A DNA stretch of 64,000 nt from Carallia brachiata. Lineage: Eukaryota; Streptophyta; Magnoliopsida; Malpighiales; Rhizophoraceae. Both the position numbers and the translations under genes were made by a program. The notes under the pieces are model-generated. The model was not told the DNA's origin. It searched no databases and saw nothing but the letters and a program-made list of their open reading frames with translations. Of the stretch, positions 33,558 to 44,316 are shown piece after piece. The stretch spans positions 3,888,515 to 3,952,514 of the forward strand of contig JADCRB010000013.1 of NCBI GenBank assembly GCA_021464245.1, written 5' to 3'. Each line of letters starts with the position of its first letter. Position 1 is the first letter of the stretch.

Positions 33558-34374
33558 TGTAAAGCGTAAATTTCGAATCTAAAATGATTAAACTCGAAAA
33601 TATAAAAATAAATTACAAATAAAAATTTAAAAATAAAAGAAAATTTACGTGGGGTTGATCTCCGTAGATCCTCCGATTAGTGTTCCTTTTTTAACTCCGT
33701 TAAAGGCTGCACGAGCTTGATCTTGACAGAAATAAATTCCACAACTTTTTTTCTTAAACTGGGTAGACTGAAACTGGATTTGATTTGGACGTTTAGACTA
33801 CGGTTAAGGACTACAGCTGATTTGGCTTAATTTTACCGATGGTCGAAGGGACTTGTTCTCGGATGAGTTGCTTGGATTTTGTTGAGGGCCGTATGAGGTT
33901 TAATCCCAGCCGGATTTGTAGTATTTTGATATTTTCAGATTTATATTCTCATAAATTCAGATATAAGGCGATCAGAGAATATAAATTTAAAAATAACTTT
34001 GGAAATGGAAACAACAAATTTTTTGGAACTTACCCCTGAAATATCTCTCAAAAAGGAATTAGGAGAGTATACTGCAGAATAAAAGCATGTAAGAAAATGA
34101 GAAATTTTCTTGAGAGATTTTCAAAATTTTTCTTTTTCTCTCAAATTCTCTAAATTTTTCTGTTTACAGATTTACTGAATATATTTTAAACTGAGGGGCA
34201 GAGGCCTATTTATAGAGTTCCTTTCCCATGTGAACATCACATGATAAATGAATCTTTTTTTTGAAATTTTTTTTTTCAAAGTTGGCGTTGCCAATTTTGA
34301 AATTGGCAACGCCGACATGACTTGACTTCTTCTTCTTCTCTTTTTTTTTTTTTTTTTTTTGAAAAATATTTACA
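33558..34374 (-). repeat. 5' LTR (right) of Tat element copy 1
   Basis: 817 bp. On minus it has an intact TATAAATAG box (about 34214-34206), unlike the 3' LTR. Relative to the left LTR it lacks about 14 bp near 33810. The GCGTTGCCAATTTTGAAATTGGCAACGC inverted pair is at about 34286-34314. Confidence 0.92.
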
Positions 34375-35730
34375 AAAAGCCCTTAACATAACTGAAGAAA
34401 ATGATTCTAAAATATTGATGAATTTTTGTTGCATACCATTTTATTTGCTGACCTAATGCCTGCATGATGCGATATGGGTTGCACATGGTCTATATGATCC
34501 ATGGCAAGTGATGATGATATTATTTTAAATTTACCTGGCGATTCATTATAATTCAAATGTCATTAACAACATCTATAAATAAATCTAAAAATATTAAGTT
34601 ATTGATCACTACTAAGTATAATTTAGTAGTCACAAGACTTAAATTTTGGGTTATTCGAACTAGTGCCCTTATTGCTTATTATTAAACTTCTTTCCCTCAG
34701 ATTTTATTGAAACCAAAAAAATATCAAATTATGCAGATTGATCAACCATAATTAGATTTGCCATAATAATTAAAGACATAATTTCATGATTACTAAATTG
34801 GAATCCAATTGAGAGAACTTTGGCACGTTGACGCCTTGTACACCGAGAAAAAGAAAAAACTTATGTCCATTATGTTTAATTTTTTTTAACCTTTTGTTAC
34901 TTTTTGACTTTGGTGCTCAGCCATTGCCACAACCCATAAGATGAGTTTACATCGGTGAACAATTATCATGTAGAAATACGAAATCTTAAGTGGATTACCG
35001 TCGTTTCATTAATTAGTTTGGCTTCAGATTGGAGAATTTAAATCCATAATCAAACTGTAAATGGTGGCTTGCTTAAATTGCATGAGTTAGATTGTTTGAG
35101 CAAATTTACTTTGTACATGTACAAAACACGTTAGAAAAGCCCTTTTAAAGTGTTTTTGTTATTTTAGCTCATTTTTTTAATATAATTCACCCGTTTTTTT
35201 ACATTATATAAATTTAATATTTTTTTAAGTAGATATTATATTATATGATATAAAATTATGAATAAATTATACTCATTAAAATAATTGAGTCAAATTAAAG
35301 TAGTTATTTAAATACAAAAGTGGTGGATATAATTAATATAATTTATAAAATAAATTTTTTATTAATTAATTTTTATATTATTATTATAATATTTATAATT
35401 TTTTATTAATTATATTTAATTATGCTATTGTGTTGGCGTGTGTTTTTCAAACGCGAATGACTCTCACCAAGCCCCGTAACTACGTGGACCAGAGTAAAGG
35501 GACTAGGATGACAGAGAATTCAATGCCTGGATGAGCTGTTGCACACACCTTTTTTTATTGGTACTGTAAAGTTTGTACTTTCTTAAATTTAGTGTATAGG
35601 TTTAATTTATTATTACGTATGTGTATATTATATATATTGGGAGAATTATGAGTGTTATTTATATTTTTTTTATTTTATTAACCAACAGAAAAAGAAAATT
35701 TCTTGAGAAAAAGTAAATTCCATGAATGGA
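34375..35730. repeat. Segmental duplication block A2, right part
   Basis: Continues the homology with block B (about 62176-63530): GATGAATTTTTGTTGC, ATGCGATATGGGTTGCA, GACTCTCACCAA and ACTACGTGGACCAGAGTAAA are shared. Homology ends at about 35727 (AAATTCCATG), where block B runs into gypsy gag sequence. No gene is seen. Confidence 0.85.
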
Positions 35731-36745
35731 ATCCCTTTTTTCCTTTTTAGCGAGCAAAAATTAGTCTTATTTGTAAGTTTGTAACGCAAAAGGCCTCTAC
35801 AAAAAAAGTAACGGATATAAGCATCACCTTATTTAATTAATGAATGTTTAGGAGCATATAGAAAGTTATTCATAGAATATTTACATTGGAAGAATTAGTA
35901 TATTTTATATAATTAAAATAATAAAATATAAAAAAAAACTTTTTTCAATATACATCTTTTAATTACAATTAAATAAAATATGTTATTTACTGTAATAAAT
36001 ATTGTAAGAATAATTTGTTTGTACACCTAAATGAAACCCTTACATGATAGAGCTGTTGCGCCGCTAAATCAAAATTCGCAGGTGATAGTTTAGTGATAAG
36101 TTAGTTTGTTTCCACATAACGAGTTGTGTATTCGAGCCTCTGTGCTCATGCTCTTTCTAGCTGACCTATACTGGAGATCATTCTAAATATAAGCAATGAT
36201 GCACGACATTAGAAGCAAGTTCGTTTGCATGAACTCTATTGACGGAATCATACTCGATTCTACTGGTATTTAGGATGTGAATCAACCTCTTAAAGATTAT
36301 TGAAAGAGACTTTAACAAATGAGATTTCTGCAACTTTTGACCAAGAATTCAATAATTAATATATTTCATAAGATTTTTTTTTCGATCAAAAAAAAAAAAT
36401 GGCGCAAGACTCGAACAGAGCAAAACGGAAGACCCTTTAGGCGTGACACGTCACCAGTGCACAACATAAACAACAACGGATCCCGATTTCTTGTCCCAAA
36501 TTTTACCCAATTGTAACGAGAGTAAAATTTTTTGAAATTATTGTAATTATTTTTTGTAATAAAAAAATAATAAGATATATTTTTTTGTATTTAATACAAA
36601 AATATCACAATAATTTTAAAAAATCTACTCTCATTTTAATCTGGCAAATACTAGGACAAAAAAAATTCAAACTCTATACCTTTTTCCAAACAACTATTAT
36701 AGAGCCAAGCAGCAAGAATAGGAAGCATACTTTGAGGATGCGGTT

Positions 36746-36776
<31 letters not shown>

Positions 36777-37060
36777 CATATTTTTGGCTATTAAAGTAGG
36801 AATGAGGCCATGAATAAGGGGATCAATGCCATTATTGAAGCAAGGATTGTAGGTAAGGTAGCTGATGCCAATAATTCGTAACCAAGTGAACATTGATATA
36901 TATATGTGCTTCAATATTGAGAATGAAATAATATATATGAAATTCTTAAATAGAATTACTGGTTTGGAACGATTCACATGAATTTTAATAGAAATACCTT
37001 CTTGACAAAGTAAAAAAATATGTCTTACAATTGTATTATTGATATTTTTCTATTTATCTC
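35731..37060. other. Intergenic, AT-rich
   Basis: No gene is seen. It contains a MITE-like hairpin (36518-36632, listed separately) and an ATT microsatellite at about 36746-36778. Confidence 0.5.
36518..36632. mobile_element. Short MITE-like hairpin
   Basis: The left end GAGAGTAAAATTTTTTGAAA and the right end, whose reverse complement is GAGAGTAGATTTTTTAAAAT, form about 26-bp inverted repeats around an AT-rich loop. 115 bp, no coding capacity. Confidence 0.6.
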
Positions 37061-37061
37061 T

Positions 37062-37949
37062 TTATGTCCTCCAGTACTTTCCCTTTTTAATATGAAAAAA
37101 ACAAAAAATAAAAATATTGTCTTTTTCAAAACCCCAATTATGAAATCCCTTCTCTCCCACTTCACACATCAGAACGCACTGTTCTTGGGTGTATACTCTC
37201 ATCAGTGAGCAAATCGTCCTCCGTAACCAATTCCCATTCCCATCAACAAGCTCCCCGATTAACCGAAAAACGAGCAAGATTTCGCCACCCGATTCTGCCA
37301 AGTACAATGTGCTAGCACAAAGACCTCGATAATAGTCTAATGTCCCTAGACTTTTACTTGGAAAAGGAAGCTCAATGGTCATCTTTTTCGCAGGAAAACA
37401 AGGACTACCAAATTCCCAAACTCCAACTGCGGAGCCTTTTTGGTTTAATGCAAACAGCTGATTCTCATGGATCATGATATCCACATACTGCCCATGCTTG
37501 CAACTATGATCAATCCAGAAATTATCTCTGTGGTTACAGAAAACAATCTTCTTGTTCTCCTAGCCAATTAATAGTATTCCAAAGTTTTTATCTTCCCTTG
37601 AATTAGATGTCAATATAGTTTTTGGGATGAAACTTTGCAACAATTTAGTTGATGTGGAATATCGACTCCACTGAGTAACAAAATCAACTTGTAACTCAGA
37701 ACCATCTCCATTATCATCCCTGCCAATTTTTTCTATGCCCGAGACAGAATCATTCCTGAGAAATTCGATCCCTGAAGCTGTTAAAGTGTTTAAAAGATAA
37801 GGGGCAATTTTTCCATCAAGGAAAATCATCCACCCATGAGACGACCTAGTGCAGCATGCAGCATATGAATCGAGAACTTCTATGCGTTGATCACGCATAT
37901 TTACAACAAATAGCACCCGGTGCTCTGCATACAATGAGGGAAGAAACAG
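37062..37949 (-). pseudogene. F-box/DUF295-type gene, broken
   Basis: The frame from 37934 to 37062 encodes parts of the DUF295 beta-propeller-like region found C-terminal to an F-box in SKIP23-type proteins: RSSHGWMIFLDGKIAPYLLN, then HGQYVDIMIHENQLFALNQK and LYLAESGGEILLVFRL. One in-frame TAG lies at 37562-37560. Downstream, the expected TEDDLLTDES-HPRTVR segment is in a different frame (about 37230-37170), so a frameshift truncates the end. A possible splice acceptor (CCTCAG) lies at about 37950. No F-box exon was found upstream. Intact relatives are substrate receptors of SCF ubiquitin ligases; this copy looks dead. Confidence 0.72.
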
Positions 37950-40310
37950 CTGAGGTTGTCAGAGTGGAATTTGTTAATTCAGGCAATGTAGAGTACGTTG
38001 AAGTAACCAAGATATGGCAATAGAAACAGAATTATTACTTTGCATTTTGGACATTGTGCCTCTTATAAATATCTTCAATATTGAATGAAGAATCGACTTC
38101 ATGTATAAGGGCTAAAATCGACTTCATCCATGAGGCTAAAATACTAAATCTCAGGAAAATAATACGATCAACACCGAGTATGATGCAGGCAAACTTAGAT
38201 TTTCAGTTTCTTCTGCCACAAACAGAAAGCACTATGACTGCCAATATTAAGAAAATGAAGAAAAAAAAAATTCAATAATCACCTCTTTTGCATTGCAGAA
38301 TCAACTAAAGGACGTGAACTTTTTTCCTTCTTTCTTTGAAAACTAATTTTAAAACTTTGTTTTTGGGTCTCTTTACGCTCAAGTAAGAAAGATGGCAAGT
38401 TTCGTCAAAAATAAAAAAAAGGGTAAGTTCACTAATTATCTTCTATGGGGACCTGCCAAAGACAAATATTTTTGTTCTTCAAAGAACCCATTCCAGCATT
38501 GATCATGATAGGAGGATGCCCATCCATCTATAACTAAATCAACCATCTATAACTTGACTTGCTTCTCATCACTCCATATGTGGCCGCCAGTTTCTGACTT
38601 ATCTGACTTGTATCAGATACTAGTAGCAGAAGCTGAAGCAAAACGATACCTTAATGATGGGAAAACACTTATCAACTTCATTTTCAACGGCCAGAATGTT
38701 CCGACGACTGAGCTTCATATTGGGTGACGGCCGAGGGGACTGACCTAACCCAAAGTACTCTAGCTGTTAACCTTAAATAATGGAAATTTATATTTAATAT
38801 TTTTTTCTTAAATAATAGATTTTATATTTATTAATTTAATATAATAAAAAATTCATAATTTAGTAATAATTTAATATATTTTTCTTAATAATGACTCGAA
38901 TTCGAGTCTCTATGTTGTTGAATAACTAGGATGTTAAGTGATATAATCTATTAGATATTAAATAGTGTTAAATGAAAAGTTGCATAATAAAATTGTGTAG
39001 ATAGTAGATACTTAGATAATATATAAGTAGTAAGAATTCATACTTTTATTTTAAAATTCTTGAATTTAAATTTAAAAAAGTAAAAAATAAAATTTATAGT
39101 AGAAAAAAGATATTTTTATTATATAATTTATAATTTAATTAACTTTTTAATAAATAAAAAAGTAAAAACTGCCTAACATAACTCCTTTTTAAAATGAATA
39201 TGACTTCATGTTTTTGTGGTTTTGATCCAACTAAATTAATTAAAGAGATTTTTATTTTAATTATTTTTTTAAATGAGTATAATTTACTTATGATTTTACT
39301 TACATAAATAGAATTTATTTAAATAAAAAAATTAAAAATTATATTTAAATAATATTAAATTATAAATTAATATTATTTAAAAAAATAAAATTATTAAGTA
39401 TCACTAATTAAATACAAAATAAAATCGTCCAATCGTTGGAAAATGAACCCAAATATCGGCTCAGCCTACTTTGTTGGAATCTTCTTCGAAAGCGACATTT
39501 CAACCGAGTGGTGATGTCGATACATTTCATTAAGCTTAAATAATGTACTTGGAAAAGAAACAAAAGTTGAGACCATCCTATTAATTGAGAGTAAACGTCA
39601 ATAAAGACAAACATAAACTCATACGGTAGGGCTAAAATTCAAATACAAATGACTGGTGCAGATTGCAGAATAAAAACCCCCCGCCCCCCACCCCAAAACT
39701 ATGATTTTCGTTTGATATTGAAACTAGCCTTAACCAAAAAAAAGAAAACGAAGACATGGTTCTAAAATTTGAGTTGCTCATGGGTCATGACTCATCATGA
39801 ACAAGTAGGCGTAATTTTACCCGGAAGAAGTTTCCTGGAAAACACATTGCATCTAAATATTCCTAGTTGATGAAGGAAAGTTTAAAGCATCAGAGTTCCA
39901 ATAAAATCACTAATGGACAAAAAAAAAACTACTTAACAGTTAAATTTTAAATAGTACTAAAATAGTCACGCAATTCGTTAAATATCAATTAATAATTTAT
40001 CTATCTTTATATTCAACTATCGAATAATTTATATCACTTTAATACTCTCTAAAATATGCTACCTAGTATTTTCAGCAAAAAACAAAAAGAAAACAGAAAA
40101 TAGAAGAAAATTTCTAATTTGTCTCGTCTAAAGATATAGTCAAAATAATGCTATACATGACAAAAAATAAAAATTTTATGCTCGATCTAATAAAAAAAAA
40201 TTGCGGTTCAAGATGATGAGTTCATTAAAAAAAAAAAGTGAGTAGGTGTAATAAACACAAACATAAGACCAATCCACAAGTCTATTATCGCAGCTACAAA
40301 AGTTCATGCG
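37950..40310. other. Intergenic, AT-rich
   Basis: No convincing gene is visible. 38575-38765 is GC-richer; on minus it has a short ATG frame (38718 to about 38651, MKLSRRNILAVENEVDK) ending in a donor-like AAG/GTATCG, a possible first exon that I cannot connect to anything. 39450-39550 and 39755-39825 resemble 43870-43965 and 48715-48780. Confidence 0.4.
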
Positions 40311-40495
40311 ACAAATTTTCTAATGTTTCTAAAATTAAGTAAACGTCAGGACATAAAATATATTATATAAATTATTAAAAGTTTAATCCAAAAAATTTGC
40401 AAGTCCATACAAAAGTTTTCTAATGTTTCTAAAATTAAGTAAATGTTGCCACATAAAAGATATTATATAAATTATTAAAAGTTTAATCCAAAATA
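40311..40495 (+). repeat. Two-copy tandem repeat, 100-bp unit
   Basis: TTCTAATGTTTCTAAAATTA starts at 40318 and again at 40418. The following 75 bases are nearly identical (ending TAAAAGTTTAATCCAAAA). Confidence 0.85.
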
Positions 40496-40569
40496 TTTTT
40501 TCTTATCTCCACTTCTTTTTTCTCTCATAACTTTTCTTTTATCCCACTCCAATTCGTAATGTTTTTGTG

Positions 40570-41871
40570 TGGGATAATTAAAAGTTTACTCTCATACGTT
40601 TACTGTTTTTCAATTTAGTCTATACGTTTCGATCGTTTCATTTAAGTCCTAAACATTAATAGATTTATTTCAATTAAGTCTGAATTTGGATGAAGGGCAT
40701 TTGACCGTTAAGTGTGTATTTGATCACATTTTAAAATTATAAAAAAATATAATAAATATACAGTCTAAAGTATTAAAATAAACAAAAAAAAATAAAAATA
40801 CCTATAAATAAGTAAACTAATATAATATTATATTAAAAAATCAAAAAATGATAAAATTCCATTCAAAATCAATGTTAGAAATTCAGATCATTTGTTCTTC
40901 CCATAATTTATAAGCAAAAATTAGTCACACTTAAAAAGCCTCAAAATGTTGTTTTCATTCACTTTCTTCAAACAAAGTTTGATCCAAAAACACCACGAAA
41001 TATAAAACTTCAAAAAAAAAAAAAAATGCCTCTATCATTGTCGCTTGGACCGCTGTCAATGCTGCACACGCCACTGTAGGCCACGGCCAGCGGTGGCTGG
41101 CTGCCACCCGCGCCATCCAAGAATCACTTCCCCAAAACCGCCATGAGTTGATCTACGCGTTCTCCTAGTCACGCGCCGTAATATTACCGGAAAATCTTGG
41201 AAAAGTTGCCCGAATTTCGCTGTCTTACTCTGACGCTGCCATCACCCGCTGCTCCGTCACCCATTGCCAACGTTGGAGATTCGACCAGAAAGATTTATTG
41301 GCTTCCGATCTAAGCTTCTTCCCACCGACGCATTCAGATCTTGGCTCCAGCACGCCGCTCGTCTACTCCTCTTGCGTGCGCCACCGCTGCCGCCTTTCTT
41401 CACCAGACAATACACCACGGAGACGCCTCCCTCAGCTCTGCCTCTATCCATCTCCGATGCACCCAACCGGCATGACGGAAAGTTCGCTGGTGCTGTCGCA
41501 AAGTAATGCCAGCGATCATTCTTAAGTTCTATTTGGACAATTTGGGGACAGAATCTAAGATTGGAGGTCAAAGGTTTTGAATTTTTGTTTTTCAGATATA
41601 TTTTTGAAAACAATTTGATTTTATTAAAATTAATTATTACCTATTTTTATTTTCTAAATTCATTTTATAACGTTTAACCTGCATTCCTTATTTTTTATAA
41701 TATAAAATTATGATCAAACGTCTAAGCTAATAGTCAGATGACCTTCGTCCAAATCAAGACTCAATTGAAATTAACTCTATAACATTTAAAACTCAATTGA
41801 AACACTCAAACGTACAAGATTTAATTAAAAAAAATGGTCAAACTAATAAGAGTAAACTTTTACTTATCCCA
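40570..41871. mobile_element. Pack-MULE-like element with captured gene fragment
   Basis: Terminal inverted repeats of about 171 bp (40570-40740 and 41701-41871) begin TGGGATAA and share AAAAGTTTACTC, CAATTAAGTCT/CAATTGAGTCT and TTTGATCA. Long TIRs of this kind are typical of Mutator-like elements. The interior has no transposase. It holds a strikingly GC-rich block (about 41030-41520) in otherwise AT-rich DNA, as expected for a captured host exon. A 9-bp TSD could not be recognised (GTTTTTGTG against TTCTGTAGT), so the class is inferred. Confidence 0.7.
41030..41520 (+). pseudogene. GC-rich captured gene fragment, identity unknown
   Basis: The longest sensible + frame is 41264-41506 (80 codons), with RSWLQHAARLLLLRAPPLPP and FFTRQYTTETPP, resembling an organellar transit peptide (Arg/Ser/Leu/Pro-rich, no acidic run). 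A donor-like GTAATG follows CAAA at about 41503, so this may be a first exon plus a bit of intron. A minus frame (41257-41613) overlaps it and has no domain. Which host gene was the source cannot be told from sequence alone. Confidence 0.35.
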
Positions 41872-43061
41872 TTCTGTAGTTTGGCCTAAACCAAAGTGTG
41901 GGCAATACAAAGTGTGGCGGTAAACGATTCATGAATTGATATCATCAATCTTAAGCATCCAATTTTTCGGGTGGTAGACAATGCTTTTGAGCAATTTGCT
42001 AATCAAGAGCTAGTGATCAAATTATAGGGATCATCGGCGGGGTTGGTCATTAGTCAAGTACGATCTCAAAAAACTCAAATGGCATACAGTTGATGATGAA
42101 TTGAATATGGTTTGTGTTCAGCTCATTTTGTTGGTGAGTTGGTGAGTTTTAATCAGATACTAAGTTGAATCTGTATTTTAGGTGGTATCATTAATTAAAA
42201 AAATTTAATAAAATATCCAATGATTTATCAAAAAAGTTTTTTTTCTTAAAAATGAAGATGGTTCGTTGGTGGGATGTTTGCATGTTCGTGGAAAGCCTTG
42301 TTTCCTCAATGACGATGATGATAATGACAATGATATAATTTATAGTCTCCAAATGCTGTAATTGAGCCTTTCTGATAGGACAATTTCAATGGGAAATAAG
42401 TAATGATGTAAGGCTCTCCGGCCGAAATTTACTTGTTACATCATGCATTTTGACTTATAGTTTGTGTGAGAGATTTACATGATTGGCTTGTATTAAGTTA
42501 AAGAATTTTTTTTGCTTTTATTTAGTACATCATTACTAGGACTAAGAATATACAAACTACAAAACCTGGGGAGGCTCAGAACAAACAACCAGCTACTCAT
42601 GACCAGCCATACAGCGAGATCATTGATATTTATATTTCATTTAACTAGCTCATGAGCAGCCATGCATGTTTGCCCTTGAAATGACTTCCCAAAAGTTTAG
42701 AGGCAAAGACTTTTACAATTCTTTTTAATTGTCCCAAAATCCGAAAAGTTGCTGAATGAAATGGCATTGAGCGCCCATCTGAAGCAAGTTGCATTCATCT
42801 GGAAATTCATTAAGGAACGTGAGTTTTTAGCACTTCTCTTGATGAAGGATTTTTACTTATAAATTATCTCCATAATAATCTTATTATTCATAGTATTTTG
42901 AGAGTATATTTATAACTGTATTTATAACACCTAGAAATTTAGGTTAGACAATTTTAAAATCCCTTAGATTTAAGCACAGTAATTTTCAATTATGATTTTA
43001 GAGCCACGTACTCAAATCCGCAAATTTGGTATTCTATTTACTCGAAAGGAAAAAATTAGAG
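41872..43061. other. Intergenic
   Basis: AT-rich with no gene, RNA or clear repeat recognised. Frames are short and lack domains. Confidence 0.45.
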
Positions 43062-43256
43062 TTCCAGAATCGGACATCTGCCCGAATATTTTTTTGTGCA
43101 ACAAGTCTATAATTTTGTACAACAAGACTATTATTTTGTGTAACAAGAAAAATTTGTATTTTTTATAGTTTTTTGTTACATAAAGTAACAGTGTTATTGT
43201 ACAAAATTACAGTCTTGTTGCACAAAAAAAATTCAAACAGATGCCCGATTCTGAAA
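43062..43256. mobile_element. MITE with about 90-bp inverted arms
   Basis: Left arm AGAATCGGACATCTGCCCGA followed by TTTTTTTGTGCAACAAG; the right arm is its inverse (CTTGTTGCACAAAAAAA then CAGATGCCCGATTCT). It can fold almost completely. About 195 bp, no coding capacity. Confidence 0.75.
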
Positions 43257-44316
43257 GTGTAACGACACTCTTACTCAAAAATCCTCGCATCCAAAGAGCC
43301 CCTAAAGCATTTCTTATGGCTCATGGCAGAGAGGACACAAAAAATTTATTGTTGAGACTGAGACTGATTGTCTTCTCACACTCAACAAAGTCGCGTTGGA
43401 TGGATGCCAATCTAATTTTTATCGAGGAATCATAGCCGAAAGTCGGAATTTTTTTAATAACCTTCGGAAGGTGATACTAAAGCACGCCTAATCTGAGAGA
43501 AGAGTTATTGTGCAAATTTTATAACTAATGTAAGAGTACATACTGAATCTACTTTTTACTGTGGGGACCAGCCTCCGCCAGACATCATGATTTCACTGCA
43601 GGCTGATACGATTGGGTGGCTACCATATCCTTTTGTGCAGTATTCCCTAATTTTCCTTTTTGTTTGTTTCTTTAGCATAAAAATAAATAAGTAAATAAAT
43701 AAAAAAATTATGTAATAATAAAATGATATAAATTATCATATAATTAAAATTAAAAAAATAAATTATTAAATATTATTAAATAAATTATATAATTATTATA
43801 TAATTATTTAAAATTAAATTATATAATAAAATTCACAAATAAATAAATAAATAAATAGCTACTAAATTTGCTGCTGAGCCTTCTACCTGCCAGGAAGCTT
43901 CTCCAACTCATCATTTCGACTAAGTAGTGATGATATTGATACATTTTATTATCGATATTTATTAATTTTATTTATTTTTTTGAGTAAATAAAATTTATTA
44001 ATTATTTAATATTATATAATTTATTTTTTTTATTTTAAATAAATCTCACTCATTATATAATATAAGATTATGAATAAATTATATTCATTAAAAAATATAA
44101 GTTAAGTTAAAAATTTCCTTTATTTATCATAATCATTTTTAGTAGTGTACTTGAAAAAAAAAAATTATATGACGGGAATGTGAAAATGTCCCATTACATC
44201 AGAATGAATGTCATTAATGACAAAAAGTAAACTGCTAAAGACAGAGTTGAAAGTCAAACTCAAAGACAAGTATACATGGTAGAATAAGGTTGTTCCCCCC
44301 CTTTTTGGTTAGGTAG
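43257..44316. other. Intergenic, AT-rich
   Basis: No gene is seen. 43670-43860 is nearly pure A/T with TAAA-type repeats. 43870-43965 resembles 39450-39550 (GTGATG..GATATTGATACATTTTATTA). The last five bases before 44317 (GGTAG) are the TSD of the next element. Confidence 0.5.

Larger units (their letters stand above)
28140..34374 (-). mobile_element. Tat-lineage Ty3/gypsy element carrying a WOX homeobox gene
   Basis: A 6235-bp element on the minus strand with a perfect 5-bp TSD, AAAAG at 28135-28139 and 34375-34379. Its LTRs are 824 bp (28140-28963) and 817 bp (33558-34374), both starting TGTAAA and ending TTTACA on +. Element order: 5' LTR, primer site region, CCGG fold-back insertion, RNase H, integrase, repetitive spacer, WUSCHEL-type homeobox gene, unknown ORF, polypurine tract, 3' LTR. 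Gag, protease and RT are missing, so it is non-autonomous. The duplicated locus at about 62170 (CCCACATAAAAGCCCTT) shows the empty site. The archaeal-type RNase H and the integrase sequence place it in the Tat lineage. Confidence 0.94.

Noticed and set aside
33297..33569. Two overlapping + frames rich in RSDRP/GPTGR
   Set aside because: They are translations of the CCGG repeat units and not genes.
28140..34374. The WOX frame as an intact resident host gene next to a transposon
   Set aside because: It lies inside TSD-bounded LTRs, on the element's coding strand, and recurs with the same neighbours in a second element at 11609-15109. Both frames are broken.
41257..41613. 118-codon minus-strand frame in the GC-rich block
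   Set aside because: No domain. It overlaps the more gene-like + frame, and both lie in a transposon capture.
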